Of a stretch of DNA of 64,000 nt, positions 8,699-16,909 are shown piece after piece. The stretch comes from an uncultured Oscillospiraceae bacterium (GTDB taxonomy: Bacteria > Bacillota > Clostridia > Oscillospirales > Oscillospiraceae). Positions within the stretch are counted from its first letter, which is position 1. Each line of letters starts with the position of its first letter. The stretch covers positions 1 to 64,000 of the forward strand of contig CAKULE010000007.1 in NCBI GenBank assembly GCA_934667095.1, given 5' to 3'. The notes under the pieces are model-generated. The model saw only the letters and a program-made list of their open reading frames with translations, ran no database searches and had not been told where the DNA came from. Made by a program: the position numbers and the translations under genes.

Positions 8699-10042
8699 TT
8701 ACTTCCGGACCAGCAGCGCCACCGTCTCGACGTGGGCGGTGCGGGGGAAGAGGTCCACCGCTTCGGCCAGGCGGAGGGCATAGCCCAGCGCGGCGAAGCG
8801 GCCCACGTCCCGCCCCAGTGTGGCCGGGTCGCAGGAGACGTACACCACCCGCGCCGGGCCCATGCGGGCGATGGTCTCCACCACGTCGGCGGCCAGCCCC
8901 TTCCGGGGCGGGTCAACCACCACCACGTCGGGCCGCAGGCCCTCTGCCTCCAGCCGAGCGGCCAGGTGGGAGGCGTTCCCGCACTCGAAGCGGGTCTTGC
9001 CCGCCAGTCCATTGCGCCGGGCATTCTCTCTGGCGTCCTCGATGGCCTGCGGCACGATCTCCACGCCGATGACCTGCCCGGCGTGCTCCGCCAGCGTAAG
9101 GCTGATGGTGCCGATGCCGCAGTACAGGTCGGCCACCGTCTCCGCCCCTGTGAGACCGGCGAACTCCACCGCCCGACGGTAGAGCACCTCGGTCTGGGCC
9201 CGGTTGATTTGGAAGAAGGAGGGCACCGACAGGCGGAACACATGGCCGCAGAGGGCCTCCTCCAGCCAGTCCCGGCCCCAGAGGGTGCGGTACTCCGTGC
9301 CCAGGATCACGTTGGTTTTCTTCCTGTTGACGCTGAGCACCACCCCTGCCAGCGCAGGGACGGCGGCACGGAGGGCGGCGATGAGCTCTTCCCTGTGGGG
9401 GATGCTGTCCCCGTTGACCACCAGACAGCACAGCACCTCTCCGGCCCGGTTGGTGCGCAGATAGAGGTGCCGCAGCAGGCCCTTTCCTGTGCGCTCGTCA
9501 TAGCCGGGGATGCGGAAGGCCGCCATCCAGTCTTTCACCGCCCGGCGGGCGGCGGTGTCCGCCGCCGGCTGGAGCAGGCAGTCCTTAATGTCGATGACCC
9601 GGTGGCTGCCTCCCTGATAGTAGCCGATGCCGCCGGGGCCCACGGGAAATTGGACTTTGTTGCGGTAGCGCTCCGTGTCCGCCGCGCCGTGGATGACCTC
9701 CACCGCCGCATCTGCCCCGCCGATGCGGGCCAGGGCGTCCTGCACCCGCTGACGCTTGGCCTCCAGCTCTTCGGCGTAGGTCATGTGGCGGAACTGGCAG
9801 CCGCCGCATTGGCGGTAGTAGGGGCAGTCGGGCTCCTGCCGGGCAGGGGAGGGGGTCAGGATCCTGTCCGCATGGGCCCACGCGGCGGCGCGGCCCACGT
9901 GCTCCACGGTGAACTCCGCGTCCTCCCCCCGGAGGGCCCCTTTGACGAACACCGCCATGCCCTCCACCCGGGCCACGCCGTCCCCGTCGGTGGTGTAGCC
10001 GGTGATGACGGCCCTGTATGTGTTTCCTTCCCGCAGTGCCAT
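8699..10042 (-). CDS. rlmD: 23S rRNA (uracil-C5) methyltransferase, RlmD/RlmCD family
   Basis: This 447-residue enzyme of the TrmA/RlmD family methylates C5 of a uridine in 23S rRNA (U1939, and also U747 in RlmCD relatives) using S-adenosylmethionine. It has an N-terminal TRAM domain (residues 1-60) and an iron-sulfur cluster site DCPYYRQCGGCQF with a further Cys near 160. The Rossmann domain carries DLYCGIGTISL. VVDPPRKG and the catalytic cysteine in YVSCDPATLGRD follow. The length is typical. The Firmicutes setting makes the dual-specificity RlmCD type possible. Confidence 0.92.
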   Translation of the reverse strand: MALREGNTYRAVITGYTTDGDGVARVEGMAVFVKGALRGEDAEFTVEHVGRAAAWAHADRILTPSPARQEPDCPYYRQCGGCQFRHMTYAEELEAKRQRVQDALARIGGADAAVEVIHGAADTERYRNKVQFPVGPGGIGYYQGGSHRVIDIKDCLLQPAADTAARRAVKDWMAAFRIPGYDERTGKGLLRHLYLRTNRAGEVLCCLVVNGDSIPHREELIAALRAAVPALAGVVLSVNRKKTNVILGTEYRTLWGRDWLEEALCGHVFRLSVPSFFQINRAQTEVLYRRAVEFAGLTGAETVADLYCGIGTISLTLAEHAGQVIGVEIVPQAIEDARENARRNGLAGKTRFECGNASHLAARLEAEGLRPDVVVVDPPRKGLAADVVETIARMGPARVVYVSCDPATLGRDVGRFAALGYALRLAEAVDLFPRTAHVETVALLVRK

Positions 10043-10211
10043 AAAATGCCCCTGCCTTTCTCTGGTTTACCATACATTTTAACCCAATGGCCGGAGAAAA
10101 GCAACAGGGGCCGCCGTCCACAATTTTGGAACAGAACGTTCACAAATTTTTGATAGATTTCGGTCCCGCCCTTTGGTAACATAAGAGCAGAAAACAACAG
10201 GAGGTCAGCCC

Positions 10212-10664
10212 ATGAACGTCATCAACTTTCTCACGCCCAAGAGTCAGGTGGCATGGGTCTATGCGGACGTCACCGTCCGGCAGGGACTGGAGAAGCTGCG
10301 GGCCCGGGGCTATACCGCCATCCCCGTGCTGGACCGGGATGGCCTGTACATCGGCACGGTCAGCGAGGGGGACTTCCTCTGGCATATGCTGGACAGCGAG
10401 GACAACAGCCTTCGTGCGGCGGAGCAGCTGCCCCTGCGCGCGGTGATGCGGGAGGGCTTCAACCCGCCGGTGAGTGTCCGGGTGTCCATGGAGGAGCTGC
10501 TGGAGCGGGCCATGAACCAGAGCTTCGTCCCCGTGGTGGACGACCGCGGGGCGTTTATGGGCATCGTCACTCGGCAGACCATCCTCCGCCGGCTGGCAGA
10601 GGCCCGGGAGGAGCTGCCCACCGCCCGCCGCCGTCAGCTGACGCTGGCTGCCGCAGCAGTCTGA
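10212..10664 (+). CDS. Protein of two CBS domains
   Basis: This 150-residue protein consists of one CBS pair (Bateman module), residues 1-60 and 75-130. Typical features are the YTAIPVLDRDGLYIGTVSEGD and FVPVVDDRGAFMGIVTRQ segments. Such modules bind adenine nucleotides and act as energy or nucleotide sensors. The partner is unknown because no enzyme domain is attached. The ATG follows AGGAGG with good spacing. The gene is transcribed away from rlmD and ends in a strong shared terminator. Confidence 0.85.
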   Translation: MNVINFLTPKSQVAWVYADVTVRQGLEKLRARGYTAIPVLDRDGLYIGTVSEGDFLWHMLDSEDNSLRAAEQLPLRAVMREGFNPPVSVRVSMEELLERAMNQSFVPVVDDRGAFMGIVTRQTILRRLAEAREELPTARRRQLTLAAAAV

Positions 10665-10676
10665 CAAAAAGAGAAA

Positions 10677-10712
10677 AGCCCCCGCGGCCATGTGCCGCGG
10701 GGACTTGTTTTA
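10677..10712 (+). terminator. Terminator between the CBS gene and queH
   Basis: CCCCCGCGGC pairs with GCCGCGGGG around a short ATGT loop (10679-10702), followed by ACTTGTTTT. The stem lies between convergent genes. The U-rich side favours termination of the CBS gene, and it may also serve queH on the other strand. Confidence 0.7.
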
Positions 10713-11285
10713 TGAATTTGCCTGCTGCTTGTGGAGCTTGTGCAGCTCCTTCTTCCGCCGGTTGGAGAAGCGGTCCTCCTCACTGTACACGCAGCCGCAG
10801 TACTTCTGCATGTACAGCCCCAGTGCCCGGGCCTCCTCCTGTCCCTCCCGGAAGCAGGGACGGAAGTCGTAGGGGATGAACTCCACGCCGTACCGCGCGG
10901 CCATCTGTTCGCCGGTGGCGCAGATCAGCTCCCTGTTCTGGTAGGGGGAGATAAGCAGGGTGGTGGAAAAGCGGTCAAAGCCGTGCTCGGCGGCGTAGCG
11001 GGCTGTGTCCTCCATGCGGCAGACGTAACAGTGGCCGCAGCGGTGGTCCGGGTCGGCGGCCACTGCGGCGGTGAATTCCCGCAGGCCGTAGAAGTCGTGT
11101 TCCCGCAGGTCCAGTCCGATGTCGGCGGCATACTGCCGCAAGGTGTCCCGCCGGGCCTTGTACTCCAGAAAGGGGTGGATGTTGGGGTTGTACCAATAGC
11201 CCACAGGCTCCACGCCCTCGGCCCGTAGGGTCTTGATGCAGGCCACAGAGCAGGGGGCGCAGCAGATATGCAGCAGCAGTGACAT
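10710..11285 (-). CDS. queH: Epoxyqueuosine reductase QueH
   Basis: This 191-residue protein of the DUF208/QueH family carries out the last step of queuosine synthesis on tRNA, reducing epoxyqueuosine. It is the non-B12 replacement for QueG. The N-terminal CCAPC (residues 9-13), CGHCYVC (residues 83-89) and a later CGCVYSEEDRF segment give the conserved cysteines that bind the iron-sulfur cluster and metal. The length is normal. It lies one base beyond the end of typA and on the same strand, so the two are probably cotranscribed. Confidence 0.93.
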   Translation of the reverse strand: MSLLLHICCAPCSVACIKTLRAEGVEPVGYWYNPNIHPFLEYKARRDTLRQYAADIGLDLREHDFYGLREFTAAVAADPDHRCGHCYVCRMEDTARYAAEHGFDRFSTTLLISPYQNRELICATGEQMAARYGVEFIPYDFRPCFREGQEEARALGLYMQKYCGCVYSEEDRFSNRRKKELHKLHKQQANS

Positions 11286-11286
11286 A

Positions 11287-13116
11287 TCAGGACCTGCCGC
11301 GCATCTTGGCCTTCATGCGCTGCTCGTGGTTCAGGATGCGCTTGCGCAGACGCAGGTTCTTGGGAGTGACCTCCAGCAGCTCGTCGTCCGCCAGGAACTC
11401 CAGGCACTGCTCCAGAGAGAGGGTGCGGGGGGTGACCAGCCGCAGGGCCTCGTCCGAGCCGGCGGCCCGCATGTTGGTCAGCTGCTTGCGCTTGCAGACG
11501 TTGACGGTGATGTCCTCCATCTTGGGGCACACGCCCACCACCATACCCTCGTACACGGGCACGCCGGGGCCGATGAACAGGGCGCCGCGCTCCTGGGCGG
11601 CAAAGAGGCCGTAGGCCACGGACTCGCCGGTCTCGTGGGCCACCAGAGAGCCGGTGTTCCGACGGGTGACCTCCCCCTTGAAGGGGGCGTACTTCTCAAA
11701 CACGGAGGCCATGATGCCCTCGCCCTTGGTGTCGGTGAGGAACTCGTTGCGGTAGCCAAACAGGCCGCGGGAGGGCACCAGGAACTCCAGCTTGGTGCGG
11801 CTGCCCATGGGCGTCATGGACACGAACTCGCCCTTGCGAGAGCCCAGCTTCTCCATCACGGCCCCCACGCAGTCGCCGGGCACGTCGGCCACCAGCCGCT
11901 CGATGGGCTCGCACTTTACGCCGTCAATGGTCTGGTACAGCACACGGGGAGGAGAGACCTGAAACTCATAGCCCTCCCGGCGCATGGTTTCGATCAGGAT
12001 GGACAGGGACATTTCGCCGCGGCCGGCCACATTGAAGGAGTCGGTGCTGTCCTCCATCTCGGTGACCCGGAGGGACACGTCCTTCAGGGTCTCGCGGAAC
12101 AGACGCTCCCGGATCTGGCGGGAGGTGACGAACTTGCCCTCCCGGCCGGCAAAGGGGGAGTCGTTGACGGAGAAGGTCATCTCCAGCGTGGGGGCGGAGA
12201 TCTTCACGAACTCGATGGGCTCCACGGCGGAGGGGGCGCAGATGGTATCGCCGATGGTGATGTCGCCGATGCCGCTCATGGCGATGATCTCGCCAGCGCT
12301 GGCCTCGGTGACGGGGACGCGGGCCAACCCGTCAAAGGTGTACAGGCTGGTGGCCTTGGCCTTGCGGGCGGGCTCGTCGGGGGTGTGGTAGTTGCACACG
12401 GCGATCTCCTGATTCTGCTTGACCACGCCCCGCTCGATGCGGCCCACGGCGATGCGGCCCACGAACTCGTTGTAGTCGATGGACGAAACCAGCATCTGGA
12501 AGGGAGCCTCGGTATCCGCCTCGGGGGCGGGGATATAGTTCAGGATGGTCTCGAACAGGGGGACCAGATCGGTGCCCGGCACGTCGGGAGAGTAGGAGGC
12601 GGTACCCTGCCGGCCGGAACAGAACAGGGTGGGGGACTCGAACTGCTCGTCGGTGGCGTTCAGGTCCAGCAGCAGCTCCAGCACCTCGTCCATGACCTCG
12701 TGGATGCGCTGGTCGGGGCGGTCGATCTTGTTGACCACCACGATGACCCGGTGGCCCAGCTCGAGGGCGCGGGACAGGACGAAGCGGGTCTGGGGCATGG
12801 GGCCCTCGGCGGCGTCCACCAGCAGAATGACGCCGTTGACCATCTTCAGGATGCGCTCCACCTCGCCGCCGAAGTCGGCGTGGCCCGGGGTGTCCACGAT
12901 GTTGATCTTGACGTCCTTGTAGTGGACGGCGGTGTTCTTGGCCAGAATGGTGATGCCGCGCTCCCGCTCCAGATCGTTGGAGTCCATGACCCGGTCCACA
13001 GTGGCCTGATTCTCCCGGTAGATGCCGCCCTGTTTGAGCATCTCATCCACCAGCGTGGTCTTGCCGTGGTCAACGTGGGCGATGATGGCAACGTTTCTCA
13101 AGTGTTCATTACGCAT
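11287..13116 (-). CDS. typA: Translational GTPase TypA/BipA
   Basis: This 609-residue ribosome-associated GTPase has the P-loop AHVDHGKTT at residues 13-21. DTPGHADF (G3), NKIDRPDQ (G4) and the EF-G-like domains III and V follow, plus the TypA-specific C-terminal domain ending KAKMRGRS. It assists 50S assembly and stress adaptation. The ATG at 13116 is chosen because GAGGAG lies 7 bases upstream; a GTG five codons earlier overlaps that site. A TTGCAA-17-TATAAT promoter lies at 13271-13299, and queH follows one base downstream. Confidence 0.95.
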   Translation of the reverse strand: MRNEHLRNVAIIAHVDHGKTTLVDEMLKQGGIYRENQATVDRVMDSNDLERERGITILAKNTAVHYKDVKINIVDTPGHADFGGEVERILKMVNGVILLVDAAEGPMPQTRFVLSRALELGHRVIVVVNKIDRPDQRIHEVMDEVLELLLDLNATDEQFESPTLFCSGRQGTASYSPDVPGTDLVPLFETILNYIPAPEADTEAPFQMLVSSIDYNEFVGRIAVGRIERGVVKQNQEIAVCNYHTPDEPARKAKATSLYTFDGLARVPVTEASAGEIIAMSGIGDITIGDTICAPSAVEPIEFVKISAPTLEMTFSVNDSPFAGREGKFVTSRQIRERLFRETLKDVSLRVTEMEDSTDSFNVAGRGEMSLSILIETMRREGYEFQVSPPRVLYQTIDGVKCEPIERLVADVPGDCVGAVMEKLGSRKGEFVSMTPMGSRTKLEFLVPSRGLFGYRNEFLTDTKGEGIMASVFEKYAPFKGEVTRRNTGSLVAHETGESVAYGLFAAQERGALFIGPGVPVYEGMVVGVCPKMEDITVNVCKRKQLTNMRAAGSDEALRLVTPRTLSLEQCLEFLADDELLEVTPKNLRLRKRILNHEQRMKAKMRGRS

Positions 13117-13233
13117 ATTCTTTCTCCTCACTGTACGGCAGGAACGCAGAGCCCCGCAGGGGCAGAGCGCGCGTCAGCGCGTACAAGTATTTACAGATGA
13201 GACCAGCACGATCCCCGCCCGACAGGTCTGATA

Positions 13234-13262
13234 TGGACAAAACGGGACGCATGGTATATAAT
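13234..13262 (+). promoter_or_regulatory. Sigma-A-type promoter for the CmpB-like gene
   Basis: TGGACA (13234-13239) and TATAAT (13257-13262) are separated by 17 bases, about 105 bases upstream of the gene at 13367. It is back-to-back with the typA promoter, forming a divergent control region. Confidence 0.55.
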
Positions 13263-13270
13263 AACGATAC

Positions 13271-13299
13271 ATTATATCGCAGTATCATCGGGATTGCAA
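13271..13299 (-). promoter_or_regulatory. Sigma-A-type promoter for typA-queH
   Basis: On the minus strand TTGCAA (13299-13294) and TATAAT (13276-13271) are spaced by 17 bases. The leader to the typA start is about 150 bases and contains a GC-rich inverted repeat near 13150-13180. Confidence 0.55.
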
Positions 13300-13366
13300 C
13301 AGGTCCCGGCCTGAAAATTATGCCCGCCGCCCATTTTTTGCGCGTCAGGCGGCAGCGGAGGGTGCT

Positions 13367-14344
13367 ATGGAAGAGAAAGAAAAACAGGACCGCGTTGACG
13401 AGGTGCTTCAACTGGAGCAGCAGAGCGGGGAGCTCCTGACCCGGATCGAGCAGACTGCGGCGGCCATGGAGGGTTACTATGACCGGATCGCTGCTCACGA
13501 GGTGGAGGAGGCCGAGGTGGAGGCCCGGGTGGCCGCCCTGAAGCGCACGGCCAGAACGCTGGGCCGGGCCTCCCTGCGGACGGGGGAGCTCTATGACGAG
13601 CTGGACGCCCGCTGGCATGACCAGCGGCGGTCCGGCCGGAAGCGGAGGGTGCTGCCTGCGCCTCCGGCCAATGGGGCCATCGACCTGACGGAGGAGAAGA
13701 GTGAGCACTTTGCCAGGGGGCTGAACATCTACAAGCTGCTGTGGATCTTCTTCATTGGCAGCTTTGCCGGCGTGGTGGTGGAGACCCTCTGGTGTCTGGC
13801 GCGCCACGGCTATCTGGAGAGCCGGGCCGGGCTGGTGTACGGGCCCTTCAACTTGCTGTACGGGGCGGGGGCCGCGGCGCTGACGCTGTGCCTGTACCGC
13901 TACCGCAACCGGGGAAACTGGCTGTCCTTTCTGGGCGGTATGGTAGTGGGCAGTGTGGTGGAGTACGTCTGCTCCTGGGGGCAGGAGGTGCTGTTCGGTT
14001 CCCGCTCGTGGGATTACAGCAATGTACCTTTCAACCTGAACGGCCGCATCTGCCTGCTGTATTCCTTCTTCTGGGGCATCCTCGGGGTGCTGTGGATCAA
14101 GGACATCTATCCCCGGATGGTCAAGTGGATCCTGAAGATCCCCAACAAGGCGGGCAGGATCCTCACGTGGGCACTGGCGGCCTTCTTCGTGGTGAACGCC
14201 GTGGTGTCCCTCATCGCGGTGTACCGCTGGTCCCAGCGGCTGGACGGCGTGGCCGCCGCCAACGGCTTCTGGCAGTTTATCGACAGCCGGTTCCCCAACG
14301 CCCGCATGGAGCGCATCTATGCGAATATGAAGTTCGGGAAATGA
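13367..14344 (+). CDS. CmpB-type (putative ABC transporter IV) membrane protein
   Basis: This 325-residue protein starts with about 110 charged residues of likely coiled coil. Around five or six membrane segments follow, with the signature EYVCSWGQEVLFGSRSWDYS and FNLNGRICL. That signature is typical of the ABC_trans_CmpB (putative ABC-transporter type IV) family. The biochemical role of the family is not established. The ATG follows GGAGGG by 5 bases. It has its own promoter and a strong terminator, so it is probably monocistronic. The long N-terminal coiled coil is an addition to the usual domain. Confidence 0.75.
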   Translation: MEEKEKQDRVDEVLQLEQQSGELLTRIEQTAAAMEGYYDRIAAHEVEEAEVEARVAALKRTARTLGRASLRTGELYDELDARWHDQRRSGRKRRVLPAPPANGAIDLTEEKSEHFARGLNIYKLLWIFFIGSFAGVVVETLWCLARHGYLESRAGLVYGPFNLLYGAGAAALTLCLYRYRNRGNWLSFLGGMVVGSVVEYVCSWGQEVLFGSRSWDYSNVPFNLNGRICLLYSFFWGILGVLWIKDIYPRMVKWILKIPNKAGRILTWALAAFFVVNAVVSLIAVYRWSQRLDGVAAANGFWQFIDSRFPNARMERIYANMKFGK

Positions 14345-14356
14345 GTTCCGGACCGT

Positions 14357-14392
14357 CCCCGGGGAGCGTCTGCTGCGCTCCCCGGGGATTTC
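14357..14392 (+). terminator. Terminator of the CmpB-like gene
   Basis: A perfect 12-bp stem, CCCCGGGGAGCG (14357-14368) with CGCTCCCCGGGG (14376-14387), lies 13 bases after the stop codon and is followed by ATTTCC. Confidence 0.75.
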
Positions 14393-14456
14393 CGATTGAC
14401 AGCGGGCCGCCCTGTGAGTACAATAGCCTTTGTACCGGACCGAAAAGTGCATATCT

Positions 14457-14510
14457 GCGTCTGTAGCTCAGCAGGATAGAGCGTCCGCCTCCTAAGCGCA
14501 CGGACATCAA
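14457..14510 (+). pseudogene. Truncated tRNA-Arg(CCU) copy
   Basis: The first 42 bases repeat the acceptor strand, D-arm and anticodon loop of the intact tRNA-Arg 104 bases downstream (same first 15 bases, same CCTCCTAAGC anticodon loop region). The sequence then leaves the tRNA pattern: no T-arm or 3' acceptor strand follows, and the anticodon stem has a C-C mismatch. It is probably a disrupted tRNA left by an earlier integration or deletion. It is unlikely to give a working tRNA. Confidence 0.6.
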
Positions 14511-14560
14511 TTACCAATGGCACCGGTTTTCCCACAATTTGATATTCGCACGCATGATTC

Positions 14561-14637
14561 GCGTCTGTAGCTCAGTTGGATAGAGCGCGAGCCTCCTAAG
14601 CCCGAGGCCCCCGGTTCGAGTCCGGGCAGGCGCACCA
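14561..14637 (+). tRNA. tRNA-Arg (anticodon CCU)
   Basis: This is a complete 77-base tRNA with an encoded CCA end. The acceptor stem GCGTCTG pairs with CAGGCGC, the D-arm is GCTC..GAGC, the anticodon loop is CTCCTAA (CCU), and the T-arm is CCCGG-TTCGAGT-CCGGG. One A-C mismatch is present in the anticodon stem. The 3' end lies just before the element's integrase gene, so it is the likely attachment site. The 3' part (T-arm to CCA) should recur at the far end of the element, outside the window. Confidence 0.9.
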
Positions 14638-14676
14638 AAAACGCTGTAATCCCAACGGATTGCGGCGTTTTTTCTT
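14638..14676 (+). terminator. Terminator of the tRNA-Arg transcript
   Basis: ACGCTGTAATCC pairs with GGATTGCGGCGT around CAAC (14641-14668), followed by TTTTTTCTTTTT. It lies directly after the tRNA CCA end. Confidence 0.8.
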
Positions 14677-14818
14677 TTTGAAGACCAAATAAGAAATGCA
14701 CCGAAACAGGAGAAAGTAAAACACGGATTTGCAGCAATTGGCACCAGATGGCCAGATCGAACCAGTTTTCGCGTTTTCCGGCGTTTGGCACCATTTTGGC
14801 ACCACGGCGCTGAAATGC

Positions 14819-16204
14819 TTATTTGCAACTTTGGTTCGATATGAGAGATGTGAGCGCACTTAAAAGTTCGGGGGATTGCTGAAGTTGCAAGATGATACTC
14901 TGCACATCTAAGGCAGGTACCGGATCGGCGGGGGCTTGAACGCTGCGCAGATCAGGGTTTGCGTAGAAGGCGTTTTCAAACCTCTGTGCGTTGACCTTTC
15001 TATCTTCGTCAAGAATGTGCGCATAGACCTTTGTGACCATGTCGGCCTGTGAATGCCCGGTGTCGCCCTGCGTGGCTTTGATATCGCCGTGGTTGAGTTT
15101 CAGTTTATAGGTCGTACTGGAGTGACGGAGAGAGTGAAACACAACATTGGGGAGTTGCGCATCCCGCTTTAGACGTCGAAATGCGTTTGAAATCACAGTT
15201 TCCTCACAAGGGCGTCCATTCGGTAGCGCCACCACAAGGTTGTAGTCGAGATATTCGCTTCCGAGGAATTCTTTCTGCTTGTCCTGTGCTGCCTTCCATT
15301 CCCGCAAGATGTAAGCGACTGTTTTCGGCATCCACACTTTACGGACGCTGCTCTCTGTCTTTGGCGTTTTTAGCACGATCACAGTGGTAGCGTCCTCCAG
15401 ATACATTGTCCGCGGAAACTTTTTGATGATTTCATCCTCACCTAACACGGCAAGGGAATCCTCACGCACACGCACTAACTCCTTTTCTACGCATAGATAG
15501 GCGTCATCATTGGCGATGTCCGCATCGGAAATATGGATGTTATCCCAAGTTAGGCCGACGATCTCACCAATGCGCAAGGAACAGGCAAAGGAAAGGTTGA
15601 TTGCGACATATAGCCGCCCATCCCGGCACTCATCCAACGCCTTGCGAATGGTGGCGGCATCCCATATTTCACGGGGCTTCCGCTTGATTTTCGGAAGTGT
15701 TGTGTTTTCGAATGGATTTTTTGCGATAATGTCCCAGCGCACTGCTTGACCGAAAGCGCAGCGCAGCAGCTTGTTGACTCGCTCGATGTTGGCAGGCGTC
15801 ATATACTCCGTTTTGCTGTATCGGTTTTTGAAAGTGGGGCATTTTGTTTTTTGCAGTGCGGAGATAAAACGGTCTGCGGCGATGGATGTCACATCCTGCA
15901 TTAGCGTACTGCCAAGTTTGGGGTTGATATAGTTGCGGATCAGTCCCGTATTGGCTTCATATGTACTGGGGCTCCATTTCTTTGTTCCGTACAGGCTCAC
16001 AAAATCCTCAAGAAATGCGGCAACGGTCGTTTTACTGGGGGCAATAAAGGTGCGGGACCCTTGTTTGTATTCGATCTCGGCTTTGCGGTGCTTTGCTTCA
16101 GCTTCCGTGTCATACGATTCCCATTTTTGCTTTTTCTCTCCGTCTTCGTTAAGATAGTAATAGACAACATGATATTTGCCTCTACGTCTTTTGATGGATG
16201 CCAT
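14819..16204 (-). CDS. int: Tyrosine recombinase (ICE integrase)
   Basis: This 461-residue site-specific recombinase of the Tn916/lambda integrase family integrates and excises the element. It has an N-terminal AP2-like arm-binding domain (MASIKRRRGKYHVVYYYL), a SAM-like core-binding domain (residues about 60-160) and the catalytic domain. The latter carries Arg in SLRIGEIVGL, HSLRHSSTTY (HxxR), His in TGHSQADM and the nucleophile Tyr in KVYAHIL. The ATG at 16204 has AGGAGG 7 bases upstream. The C-terminus points at the tRNA-Arg, the usual layout for tRNA-integrating elements. The excisionase is 11 bases upstream on the same strand. Confidence 0.93.
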   Translation of the reverse strand: MASIKRRRGKYHVVYYYLNEDGEKKQKWESYDTEAEAKHRKAEIEYKQGSRTFIAPSKTTVAAFLEDFVSLYGTKKWSPSTYEANTGLIRNYINPKLGSTLMQDVTSIAADRFISALQKTKCPTFKNRYSKTEYMTPANIERVNKLLRCAFGQAVRWDIIAKNPFENTTLPKIKRKPREIWDAATIRKALDECRDGRLYVAINLSFACSLRIGEIVGLTWDNIHISDADIANDDAYLCVEKELVRVREDSLAVLGEDEIIKKFPRTMYLEDATTVIVLKTPKTESSVRKVWMPKTVAYILREWKAAQDKQKEFLGSEYLDYNLVVALPNGRPCEETVISNAFRRLKRDAQLPNVVFHSLRHSSTTYKLKLNHGDIKATQGDTGHSQADMVTKVYAHILDEDRKVNAQRFENAFYANPDLRSVQAPADPVPALDVQSIILQLQQSPELLSALTSLISNQSCK

Positions 16205-16214
16205 AATAAACCTC

Positions 16215-16421
16215 CTACATATTCTGTTTATCCAGCCAATCATCAAAGGACACTTTGGAAACTCTGATGGAGGAACCGATTCGCACAGCCTTAAAAGCAC
16301 CGGAATGGACAAGGCTGTATGCGGCGGTTCTTCCTATGCCAAGAATTTTTGCGATTTCCTCGACGGTATATGTCCGCTTTCCGGCGAGGAAATTATAAGG
16401 ACTGCTGTGGTCAATACTCAT
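16215..16421 (-). CDS. xis: Excisionase-like helix-turn-helix protein
   Basis: This 68-residue protein has a MerR-like helix-turn-helix of the excisionase family: YTVEEIAKILGIGRTAAY, then the wing IGSSIRVSKVSFDDWLD. It should bind the arm sites and direct the integrase to excision. The ATG follows AAGGAGG by 7 bases. It is cotranscribed with int. A long palindrome 23 bases upstream (16444-16481) is a likely control site. Confidence 0.88.
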   Translation of the reverse strand: MSIDHSSPYNFLAGKRTYTVEEIAKILGIGRTAAYSLVHSGAFKAVRIGSSIRVSKVSFDDWLDKQNM

Positions 16422-16443
16422 AGTGACCTCCTTTCTATGACCA

Positions 16444-16481
16444 CAGCACCATGCTTCAATTAGAATTGTAGCATGGTGCTG
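16444..16481 (-). promoter_or_regulatory. Long palindrome upstream of the excisionase gene
   Basis: CAGCACCATGCT (16444-16455) is exactly matched by AGCATGGTGCTG (16470-16481). The inner bases continue as CAATT/AATTG with one mismatch, giving about 17 paired positions. It lies 23 bases before xis. It may be an operator, or a hairpin in the leader RNA. Which of these applies cannot be told from the sequence. Confidence 0.5.
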
Positions 16482-16603
16482 TAATTAACGCAAAAAATAA
16501 AACTATATGTGGAATGGCAAACCGGACGGCCGCTGGCGGCGGCCCACGGGAATCTCACCCCGGCCCATGCTGATGGGTGCGCCGCACAATGCTTTGAGGG
16601 CGT

Positions 16604-16717
16604 TCAATGCGGGAGTATCATTATTTGAAGGGAGGTCTTGGCCGCCTGCGCCGCCACACGCAGCCGCAAACTGGCTGGATCGCTCCCCACAAATTCTTGT
16701 GGATTGTGGCGTGCCAT
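16604..16717 (-). CDS. Small unidentified ORF of 37 codons
   Basis: The frame MARHNPQEFVGSDPASLRL..ILPH has protein-like composition and stays open upstream for another nine codons (LEWSKARQ), so it may be the end of an older, longer gene. The ribosome-binding site is poor (GGAG, 13 bases away). I do not recognise a function. It fills part of the 16422-16898 gap between xis and the HTH gene. Confidence 0.25.
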   Translation of the reverse strand: MARHNPQEFVGSDPASLRLRVAAQAAKTSLQIMILPH

Positions 16718-16802
16718 TTGCCGGGCTTTGCTCCATTCAAGTCGTTATCCGGTTGCCTATGAAATTTTCAAAGTACATAATCGGCCATTCTTCTATCAGC
16801 CG

Positions 16803-16835
16803 AGAAAGGCACCTATCCGTGATAAGTGCCTTTCT
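16803..16835 (-). terminator. Hairpin between xis and the HTH regulator
   Basis: AGAAAGGCAC (16803-16812) pairs perfectly with GTGCCTTTCT (16826-16835). It lies downstream of the HTH gene on the minus strand and could terminate or process that transcript. There is no long T-run on either side. Confidence 0.45.
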
Positions 16836-16879
16836 CCGCCAATACAACAAAACGAACAGCGGAGTGGAAAGGGAAAACA

Positions 16880-16909
16880 CACCGCCGGGCGGCTGCGGTT
16901 ACGCCGCCC
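16880..16909 (-). terminator. GC-rich hairpin overlapping the HTH gene stop
   Basis: GGGCGGC (16887-16893) pairs with GCCGCCC (16903-16909). On the minus strand it is followed by GGCGGTGTGTTTTCCC. The stop codon of the HTH gene lies in the loop. Confidence 0.45.

Noticed and set aside
14507..14859. Short minus-strand open frames across the tRNA-Arg
   Set aside because: They run through the tRNA and its terminator. The PGLEPGA-like peptide is a well-known artefact of translating tRNA flanks.
16503..16736. 77-codon frame between xis and the HTH gene
   Set aside because: The composition is poor and the ribosome site is weak. Another frame in the same DNA (16604-16717) looks more protein-like, and even that is doubtful.
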